Assembly (NCBI GenBank): GCA_002441395.1
Contig: DJVZ01000028.1
Coordinates: 19,370-31,587 of the forward strand
Source: Spirochaetaceae bacterium UBA6243
GTDB lineage: Bacteria > Spirochaetota > Spirochaetia > Treponematales > Rectinemataceae
DNA length: 12,218 bases
Direction of reading: 5' to 3'
The position numbers and the translations under genes were made by a program. The notes below the pieces were generated by a model. It saw only the letters and a list, made by a program, of their open reading frames with translations. It ran no database searches and was not told the DNA's origin. Positions 6,884 to 12,218 of the stretch are shown here, in pieces (within the stretch, counting starts at the first letter, position 1; each line of letters begins with the position of its first letter).

Positions 6884-8884
6884 TTACTGCGATGCTGCGA
6901 CGCGCCGCGCTTTTCGCGAGCGGGTAACTTGGCTTATCACCATGATCGCGACAAGCCCCATGCCGATCAGGTCAGTAGTAAGGCCGGGATAAATCAGCAA
7001 TACGCCACCCGCAAATCCTACGATTCGCTCGTACCAAAGAGTGGTCGTCATAAGCCATCCATTGACGGCGGCCGCTATTGAGATAATGCCGACAACGCTC
7101 GTGATGAGCATCCAGATGAAGGAGATCGCATTGACATTGAACAGGAGCATCTGGGGATTCATCACAAAGATGTAGGGAACAAGGAATGCAGCAATAGCTA
7201 GCTTGGTTGCATTGATGCCGGTCTTCATCGGGTTGGCCTTAGCGATGCCTGCGCCCGCAAAGGCTGCGAGCGCGACAGGAGGCGTGACGTCCGCGATGAT
7301 GCCGAAATAGAAGGCGAACATGTGCGCCGGCAGGATGATGCTCGCGGGCGCTACGGCGTACGGATCAAGACCTGCCTGCCTCGAGAGCAGCATGATGATG
7401 GCAGGTGCCGCGATAGTCGAGGTAATGACGTAGTTTGCGGTAGTCGGAACGCCCATGCCGAGTATCAGCGAGGTCAGCATAGTGAAGAAAAGCGTCGGTA
7501 CTACGCGTCCGCCGGCAAGGTCGACCAGGACTGAGCCAAGCTTGAGGCCAAGGCCTGTCAGCGTAACGACACCGATGATGATGCCTGCGCACGCCGTTGC
7601 CGCGAGCACTCCCAGCGCGGAGCGCGCACCGGCTTCCAGCGCCCGCACAATCTCGATCGGCGGGATCCGCGTACTTTTCTTCAGCCAGGAGGAGACAATT
7701 GACAGAATGATAGCCCATAGGGCTGCCTTCATCGGAGTATAGCCTGTGACCAGAAGATAGATGATTGCCACAAGAGGAATTATCAGATGACCTCTTTCCA
7801 GGACAATATTTTTCAATTTTGGCAATTCATCGCGGCTCAGGCCCTTGAGGCCGCTTTTTTTTGCCTCGAAATGAACGCCTGCCCATACGCCGAAATAATA
7901 GAGAATGGCGGGCACGACCGCGGCGCCGATGATGCGCGCGTACGGAATATTGGTGAATTCGGCCATTAAAAAGGCTGCGGCTCCCATGATCGGGGGCATG
8001 AGCTGGCCTCCGGTCGATGCGGCGGCTTCCACCGCGCCCGCAAATTCGGGCTTGTACCCCAGGCGCTTCATCATTGGAATCGTGAAAGACCCTGTGCCAA
8101 CGACATTCGCCACCGATGAACCGGATACCGTGCCCATCAGCGCGCTCGAAAGCACGGCGACTTTTGCCGGGCCCCCGGCCGCCCAGCCGGCGACCGCATT
8201 CGCAAGGTCGATGAAGAGTTGGCCAAGTCCTGTCCTCTCCAGGAATGCCCCGAACAGTATGAACAGAAAGATGAAGGTGCTCGAAACGCCAAGGGGAATG
8301 CCGAACACGCCTTCCGTCGTGAAATAGAGGTGCTGAATAAGCGTTTCAAAGTTTGCGCCGCGATGTGCCAGTTTCCCGGGAATATATGGCCCTGCAAATG
8401 CATATGCGATGAAGACAAGTGCAATCACGACCATAGGGACGCCCACCACTCTTCGCGCGGCTTCAAGGACAAGCAGGACACCGAGGATGCCAAACACAAT
8501 ATCGAGTGGCGTCGCGGTCCCCGCCCTCAGCACCAATTTTTGATAATTCACTATGATGTACATGGGGGCAAGCGCGCCAAGCACCGCCAGCACCGCGTCC
8601 ACAGGATGAAGCTTCGTATGCGACCATTTTTTGCTTGTCGGGTATAGAAGATAGATAAGCGTCAAGCCGAAGGAGAGGTGGATGGATCTCTGAATCATCG
8701 CATCCAGAACGCCAAAAGTTGCCGTATACAGCTGAAATACGGAAAACGCAATCGCCAGCGCGGAAATCACCTTCGCAAAGAAGCCCGCATAGGTACGATA
8801 ATTGGCTTCCTTGTCGAATTTCTTCAGAACTTCCTGCGCATCGGATGCTGCATTCTCTTGTTGGATTTTCTGGGAATCACTCAT
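6884..8884 (-). CDS. TRAP transporter fused permease (4TM/12TM, TAXI type)
   Basis: This 666-residue inner-membrane protein fuses the small (DctQ-like) and large (DctM-like) subunits of a TRAP transporter, the usual form in TAXI systems. It imports a substrate delivered by the binding protein, normally driven by Na+. After a hydrophilic N-terminus come many membrane helices. Recognisable family motifs are GTGSFTIPMMKRLGYKPEFA and ASTGGQLMPP (about residues 258-295), then GMGVPTTANYV (about 475) and ADVTPPVALAAFAGAGIA. The ATG at 8884 is chosen because it overlaps the DUF1850 stop as ATGA and has GGGAGGA 10 bases upstream. The longer frame starting at 8962 would read 26 residues through the end of DUF1850. 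The substrate cannot be told from sequence; TAXI systems are rarely characterised, with glutamate or C4-dicarboxylates among the proposed ones. Confidence 0.92.
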   Translation of the reverse strand: MSDSQKIQQENAASDAQEVLKKFDKEANYRTYAGFFAKVISALAIAFSVFQLYTATFGVLDAMIQRSIHLSFGLTLIYLLYPTSKKWSHTKLHPVDAVLAVLGALAPMYIIVNYQKLVLRAGTATPLDIVFGILGVLLVLEAARRVVGVPMVVIALVFIAYAFAGPYIPGKLAHRGANFETLIQHLYFTTEGVFGIPLGVSSTFIFLFILFGAFLERTGLGQLFIDLANAVAGWAAGGPAKVAVLSSALMGTVSGSSVANVVGTGSFTIPMMKRLGYKPEFAGAVEAAASTGGQLMPPIMGAAAFLMAEFTNIPYARIIGAAVVPAILYYFGVWAGVHFEAKKSGLKGLSRDELPKLKNIVLERGHLIIPLVAIIYLLVTGYTPMKAALWAIILSIVSSWLKKSTRIPPIEIVRALEAGARSALGVLAATACAGIIIGVVTLTGLGLKLGSVLVDLAGGRVVPTLFFTMLTSLILGMGVPTTANYVITSTIAAPAIIMLLSRQAGLDPYAVAPASIILPAHMFAFYFGIIADVTPPVALAAFAGAGIAKANPMKTGINATKLAIAAFLVPYIFVMNPQMLLFNVNAISFIWMLITSVVGIISIAAAVNGWLMTTTLWYERIVGFAGGVLLIYPGLTTDLIGMGLVAIMVISQVTRSRKARRVAASQ

Positions 8885-9387
8885 TTTGGAGAAGTCCTCC
8901 CATTGTGAAATATCAGCATTCTCCCCGCGGAGAGCGTAATTGCTGATTCTTGTGGTACCCATCGTGTAAAGGGGAAAAGCGTCCCCCCGACAATTATGCC
9001 ATGATCCGGAACAATCGAAACACGGATGGGAATGTGCGAGAAAGTACGGTGCATGGTCACGACAAAACGGCCATTTTCTATGGTAAAAGCTTCGCCGCCG
9101 TCAGAGGGCATACCCACTCCGTACGTGTCGTACTTCACTTTTGTCAATTCCAAATTTGTTCCATGCACCTCGAAATATTCATCGACCGGTGTTTTATGCA
9201 CCGAATGGATAAAATGATGGATAAACTGTCCATCATAAAGGGGGAGCCGCGCAATCGTCGCTCCCCTGTCGCTCTTGATGATCAAAACCGGCACAAGCCG
9301 AATATGCGATGCAAAAACGAGGATAGCAACAATGGCGATGACAGCAATCAGAATCAATATGCCGCTGCGTTTCCTCGTGTTTTTCAT
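8881..9387 (-). CDS. DUF1850 membrane-anchored protein of the TRAP-TAXI operon
   Basis: This 168-residue protein has a basic N-terminus and one membrane helix at about 9-26 (GILILIAVIAIVAILVFA). An extracytoplasmic beta-rich domain follows. The FIHSVHKTPVDEYFEV stretch (about 59-74) and the later GVGMPSDGGEAF are hallmarks of the DUF1850 family. That family has no known biochemical role but sits repeatedly between TAXI binding proteins and fused TRAP permeases, as here. It may be an accessory or assembly factor for the transporter (inference from context). Only a weak AAGG lies before the ATG. Its stop overlaps the permease start by 4 bases, so the two are probably coupled. Confidence 0.85.
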   Translation of the reverse strand: MKNTRKRSGILILIAVIAIVAILVFASHIRLVPVLIIKSDRGATIARLPLYDGQFIHHFIHSVHKTPVDEYFEVHGTNLELTKVKYDTYGVGMPSDGGEAFTIENGRFVVTMHRTFSHIPIRVSIVPDHGIIVGGTLFPFTRWVPQESAITLSAGRMLIFHNGRTSPK

Positions 9388-9405
9388 ACTGCCTTGTCTA
9401 ATAAA

Positions 9406-9432
9406 CGGCGCGGAACGGATTGTCCCGCGCCG
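9406..9432 (-). terminator. Terminator-like hairpin between the TAXI and DUF1850 genes
   Basis: CGGCGCGG (9406-9413) and CCGCGCCG (9425-9432) form an 8-bp GC-only stem with an 11-base loop. Read on the - strand, the stem is followed by TTTATT. This fits a partly effective intrinsic terminator, or a 3'-end stabiliser, after the TAXI gene. It would let the binding protein be made in excess of DUF1850 and the permease, as is common in binding-protein operons. The U-tract is interrupted, so readthrough is expected. Confidence 0.6.
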
Positions 9433-9462
9433 CTATTGCCAGAATATTCTCAACTGAGGCTC

Positions 9463-9487
9463 TTTCAAAAGTTGGTTACTTTTGAAA
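9463..9487. repeat. Perfect 10-bp inverted repeat downstream of the TAXI gene
   Basis: TTTCAAAAGT (9463-9472) and ACTTTTGAAA (9478-9487) are perfect complements around a 5-base loop, 22 bases past the TAXI stop. No U-tract follows on either strand, so it is a poor terminator. Related GGCTC blocks flank both arms (GAGGCTC before, TTGGCTC after). That makes it look like an end of a small mobile repeat or an mRNA-stabilising 3' hairpin. I see no transposase or target duplication. Confidence 0.55.
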
Positions 9488-9508
9488 TTGGCTCAACTCT
9501 ACAAAGAA

Positions 9509-10450
9509 TTATTTCAGGACGCCCTTGTCCTTGTAGAATTTCTCGGCACCTGGATGCAGAGGAATCGACATGCCTTCGAGGGCGGTTTCAAGTTTGACAT
9601 TTTTGCCCTGGGCATGTGCGGCGATAAGCCTGTCGGTGTTATTGAACAGAGTCTCCAGAAGCTGATAGACGAGGTCGGCGGGCAGCTTGCTGCTGACCGC
9701 GAGCATCGATTTGACCGCTACGGTGGTCACTTCTTTGGTCTGTCCCTTGTAGGTTTCCGTGGGGACAACCTGGAGCGCATAGAAGGGGTATTTTGCCATC
9801 AGTTTTGCCGCGACTGCTCCGTCGATCGGTACAAGCACCATCTTTCTGGACACTGAAAGATCCTGAATTGCCGCGGTCGGGATACCGGCGGTATTGAACG
9901 CCGCATCGATGTTGCCGTCTTTCATGTTGTTTGCGGATTCGCCGAAGGAGAGGTACTGCACCTTGATATCGTTATAGGTGAGGCCTGCCGCTTCGAGAAT
10001 CTGGCGCGCGTTTGCTTCAGTCCCGGAGCCGGCGGCGCCAACCGACACTCTCTTGCCTTTGAGGTCCGCGACAGTCTTGATGCCGCTGGATTCGAGCGCG
10101 ACAAGCTGAATGGTCTCGTTGTAGAGACATACTATGCCGCGCAGGTCTTTGTAGGCCTGGTCTTTTAGAAGCTCAGTGCCGTTATACGAATAATTGGCCA
10201 CATCGTTCTGGGTGAAGATGACGTCAACATTGCCGCCTTTGAGCAGATTGATGTTGGCGATGGATGCGCCGGTGGACTGGGCTGTGGCGTTCATTTTGGG
10301 AATATTCTTGTTCCAGATGTCTGCAAGTGCGCCGCCGAGCGGGAAATAGGTTCCCGCGGTACCGCCCGTGGCGATGGTGATGAACTGCTGCTGCGCGAAT
10401 GCGCTGGTAGCCAGCAAAAGACAGAATACGATTGCTGCGATCTTTTTCAT
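9509..10450 (-). CDS. TAXI family TRAP transporter solute-binding protein
   Basis: This 313-residue periplasmic receptor captures the substrate and hands it to the fused permease. Residues 1-19 are a signal peptide ending AFA, with cleavage likely before Gln20; there is no lipobox cysteine. The mature protein opens with FITIATGGTAGTYFPLGGAL, the signature of the TAXI (TRAP-associated extracytoplasmic immunogenic) family. It continues with VGAAGSGTEANARQILEAAG and a closing PLHPGAEKFYKDKGVLK, both typical. A perfect AGGAGGT lies 8 bases before the ATG, and a promoter sits about 60 bases upstream. It is the first gene of the three-gene operon. Confidence 0.95.
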   Translation of the reverse strand: MKKIAAIVFCLLLATSAFAQQQFITIATGGTAGTYFPLGGALADIWNKNIPKMNATAQSTGASIANINLLKGGNVDVIFTQNDVANYSYNGTELLKDQAYKDLRGIVCLYNETIQLVALESSGIKTVADLKGKRVSVGAAGSGTEANARQILEAAGLTYNDIKVQYLSFGESANNMKDGNIDAAFNTAGIPTAAIQDLSVSRKMVLVPIDGAVAAKLMAKYPFYALQVVPTETYKGQTKEVTTVAVKSMLAVSSKLPADLVYQLLETLFNNTDRLIAAHAQGKNVKLETALEGMSIPLHPGAEKFYKDKGVLK

Positions 10451-10505
10451 GCTTTTTTACCTCCTGTATAGCATTTATGCATGAAATGAAAGTGATAATG
10501 GCGAA

Positions 10506-10534
10506 ATTATACACTGTCTTAGCGCATAATGCAA
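10506..10534 (-). promoter_or_regulatory. Sigma-70 type promoter of the TRAP-TAXI operon
   Basis: On the - strand a perfect TATAAT (10511-10506) lies 17 bases after TTGCAT (10534-10529), which keeps the TTG of a -35. The start of transcription would fall near 10500, about 50 bases before the TAXI ATG at 10450. The leader then has the AGGAGGT ribosome site. The -35 is weak, which leaves room for an activator. Confidence 0.65.
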
Positions 10535-10539
10535 TGAAT

Positions 10540-10575
10540 AAAAAAGCTCCCGGAGAAGGAGGCTATACCGGGAGC
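10540..10575 (-). terminator. Leftward intrinsic terminator with no obvious gene
   Basis: GCTCCCGG (10546-10553) and CCGGGAGC (10568-10575) form a perfect 8-bp GC-rich stem with a 14-base loop. On the - strand the stem runs directly into TTTTTTATT, a strong U-tract. It sits just upstream of the TAXI promoter. No leftward gene ends here; the gene to the right is on the + strand. It may insulate the TRAP promoter from antisense transcription, or end a small RNA. Confidence 0.7.
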
Positions 10576-10599
10576 ACCGGGGAGTTCATTCAGCACGGT

Positions 10600-10627
10600 G
10601 TTGCTCATCACGCGTCAGTCGTATATG
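10600..10627 (+). promoter_or_regulatory. Weak candidate promoter for the GH31-like gene
   Basis: TTGCTC (10600-10605) and TATATG (10622-10627) are spaced by 16 bases on the + strand. They lie about 80 bases before the preferred start at 10706. Both boxes differ from consensus, so this is only a candidate. It would be used only if the gene does not start at the GTG at 10598. The rest of the divergent spacer between the TAXI gene and this gene holds the leftward promoter and terminator listed separately. Confidence 0.2.
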
Positions 10628-10705
10628 GTAACTATATCGAACCTTTCAGAATTGCGGCAAGGATTGCTGCCTGGGAGTTTATCGAATGGATACCGGAGAC
10701 TGCCT

Positions 10706-11938
10706 TTGATTTCATTTGAAAATTGGAAGCGTGGTTTTCTTATAACTGTTGCCGGCCAGCGACTTCTGTGGCACACCACGAAGCGGCCGGCAGTTTTTGT
10801 TCATAGAACAGGGGAAATGAAGTCGGCATGGAGAGGGGCGGGGACATGCATGTCGGCGATTGTCTTGGATGGCGGCACATCGTTTGCATTTTCGAGCAAG
10901 CTCGTAATGCGCGAGGAATTCCGGGGTTTGGGCACTTTTGCTGCGATTTTTTCTTTATATTTCTCTTCACCCGATCCAGAGATTGATTCCCTGAGACTTC
11001 GATTCCATGATGTCCCGCGCGCCCAATGGAACGGGCTTGGTCCGCGGGCTTCGCATGTCGTGCATGGCCGGATCGAGCTACCCTCGCAAGTACAGACGGC
11101 GGCCTTTGCGTTGGACGGCAGGTTCTTGCAATGCCAGTCTACAGGTGCCCGTTCACTGTATTTTGGCGATGGATCATTTGTGCTTACTCTGGACCTCCCC
11201 GCAGAGGTGCATGTCGGATATGCACACAACCCGGCAGAGGCGTGCTCGCTCTGGCATGGCTGGGATCAAAGGGTACAGAGTCAGAGGGGGGGCACGGGAC
11301 CTCTCACCCACGGGGCTTCTCAAGAAGCCGTACGGATCATGTCTAAGGATGCTGCGGGTCTTTTGGGCTCGCTCTCTTTCTCCGGTGCGGAGCCGGAAGC
11401 ATTTCAGCACCTGAACCTTTCCATTGCGAAATCGGCTTGTGGACAGGAAGACTGGAAAATAGCCGATTTGATGTTATGTCAGCCCGATCTGACGCTGCCC
11501 CCGATATTCCGCAGGGAAATCCCCCAAGGATTGAATATGTCGGGCAACAGAATGCGCGCACAGAATCGTTATGCCAGAATACGGTCAGGATTTGCGCAGT
11601 ATTGGGAATTCTGCGTACGGCGCTGGGAAGAAAAAGGTATGCCTGCGCTTCAGCATCCATCGATTTTACTTCCTCATGAGAAAACCTTCGCGAAGAGGGA
11701 CGATCTGCTCTTCTCAGGACCGGACCTCATATTTTCTCCCAATTTGTCGGGCAGAGGCGATGTGTGCTCGCTTATACTCCCTGAAGGGGCGTGGATTCAT
11801 CTTTGGACATCGAGGGTGTATAGTTCCGGAAAAGTGATGGTACATGCGCCCTTCGGGGCTCCGGCGCTTTTTTATCGGGCAGAGAGCGAATATGCGTGGC
11901 TCTTTGATTCAATTCGGCAAATAGCGAGCAGATTATGA
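10706..11938 (+). CDS. GH31 sulfoquinovosidase-like (YihQ-type) protein lacking most of the catalytic barrel
   Basis: Both ends of this roughly 410-residue protein resemble YihQ, the GH31 sulfoquinovosidase, as I recall that sequence. The N-terminal beta domain is seen in QRLLWHTTKRP and WNGLGPRASHVVHGR (about 108-122). The C-terminal beta-sandwich matches well: SGPDLIFSPNLSGRGD, LPEGAWIHLWT (358-368) and APFGAPALFYRAESEYAWLF (381-400). YihQ is about 678 residues. Here the span between the two domains is some 220-270 residues too short. I find no W-x-ADFGEY-type nucleophile motif and no W-x-GD acid/base motif, so it should not be an active glycosidase. The frame stays open throughout, so this is either an old internal deletion or a repurposed non-catalytic protein. 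I chose a TTG start at 10706 (GGAG 7 bases upstream, fits the homology). ATG 10625 and GTG 10598 are alternatives. It overlaps the next gene as ATGA. Confidence 0.6.
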   Translation: MISFENWKRGFLITVAGQRLLWHTTKRPAVFVHRTGEMKSAWRGAGTCMSAIVLDGGTSFAFSSKLVMREEFRGLGTFAAIFSLYFSSPDPEIDSLRLRFHDVPRAQWNGLGPRASHVVHGRIELPSQVQTAAFALDGRFLQCQSTGARSLYFGDGSFVLTLDLPAEVHVGYAHNPAEACSLWHGWDQRVQSQRGGTGPLTHGASQEAVRIMSKDAAGLLGSLSFSGAEPEAFQHLNLSIAKSACGQEDWKIADLMLCQPDLTLPPIFRREIPQGLNMSGNRMRAQNRYARIRSGFAQYWEFCVRRWEEKGMPALQHPSILLPHEKTFAKRDDLLFSGPDLIFSPNLSGRGDVCSLILPEGAWIHLWTSRVYSSGKVMVHAPFGAPALFYRAESEYAWLFDSIRQIASRL

Positions 11939-12218
11939 CCATTGTAGCAGCGTATTTTACCGCCCTTTTCGGGAACTTCTTGTTATCCTTAGGTTTTTCT
12001 CTTCAGAAGAAACATATCAGCTGGCTTTCCGCAAAGCGGCGGGGCGAGAAAGTCCGCCGCGGCGAGATAATCGGCTGGACAAGCGGTTTTATTCTCATGA
12101 ATATGCAACCAGTCTTCAATTATCTCGCCCTCGGCAAATTGGCGCCCAATATCGTAGCAGCGATCAGCGGCTCGAACATCATTTTCACTATTTTGCTTTC
12201 GTATTTCATGCTGGGGGA
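11935..12218 (+). CDS. DMT-superfamily (EamA/NIPA-like) membrane transporter, N-terminal part
   Basis: Its ATG at 11935 overlaps the stop of the GH31-like gene (ATGA), and the frame stays open to the window edge for 94 codons. The start reads MTIVAAYFTALFGNFLLSLG, a first membrane helix. LQKKHISWLSAKRRGEKVRR is a basic cytoplasmic loop, followed by two more hydrophobic segments. The stretch NYLALGKLAPNIVAAISGSN resembles drug/metabolite transporter (EamA) and NIPA-type proteins, where helix ends carry small residues. Translation is probably coupled to the upstream gene, since no good ribosome site is seen. The substrate is unknown; the pairing with a sugar-hydrolase relative does not settle it. 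Confidence 0.6.
   Translation, partial: MTIVAAYFTALFGNFLLSLGFSLQKKHISWLSAKRRGEKVRRGEIIGWTSGFILMNMQPVFNYLALGKLAPNIVAAISGSNIIFTILLSYFMLG

Noticed and set aside
8950..9597. 215-codon + strand open frame over DUF1850 and the TAXI 3' end
   Set aside because: It reads through two recognised - strand genes and the hairpins between them, and its product has no recognisable motif.
10432..10719. 95-codon + strand open frame in the divergent spacer, with a HHASVVYGNYIEP stretch vaguely like a thioesterase
   Set aside because: It runs through the TAXI start, its promoter and the terminator, lacks a ribosome site, and the likeness is too short.

Overview
The window looks like part of the chromosome of an anaerobic, probably fermenting bacterium with mid-50s % GC by eye. 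A sodium-pumping methylmalonyl-CoA decarboxylase, a fused aspartokinase/homoserine dehydrogenase and a TAXI-type TRAP transporter would fit a treponeme-like spirochaete. This is inference from gene content only; there is no rRNA or other taxonomic marker. All genes read as ordinary chromosomal genes. I see no IS element, CRISPR array, tRNA or phage gene.

Left block (1-4282, + strand): a tight operon for the methylmalonyl-CoA route. It holds the 3' end of meaB (mutase chaperone GTPase), methylmalonyl-CoA epimerase, and all four core parts of a membrane decarboxylase: carboxyltransferase (mmdA), small OadG-like anchor (mmdD), biotin carrier (mmdC) and the Na+-pumping membrane subunit (mmdB). 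Together they would take succinyl-CoA through (R)- and (S)-methylmalonyl-CoA to propionyl-CoA, exporting Na+ at the decarboxylation. The mutase itself should lie just left of the window.

Middle (4372-6813, + strand): thrA, a fused aspartokinase/homoserine dehydrogenase. It ends at a strong bidirectional terminator (6833-6870) shared with the convergent transporter operon.

Transporter block (10450 down to 6884, - strand): a clear promoter, then a TAXI periplasmic binding protein, a terminator-like hairpin, a DUF1850 membrane-anchored protein, and a fused TRAP permease whose start overlaps the DUF1850 stop (ATGA). TRAP carriers usually run on Na+ gradients, so this importer could use the gradient the decarboxylase makes (inference).

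Right end (about 10706-12218, + strand): a divergent pair coupled by another ATGA overlap. The first encodes a sulfoquinovosidase-like (YihQ-type GH31) protein whose two ends match the family, but most of the catalytic barrel and both catalytic acids are gone. The second is the start of a DMT/EamA-like membrane transporter cut by the window edge. The barrel-less GH31 protein, and an orphan leftward terminator in the divergent spacer, are the least ordinary things here.
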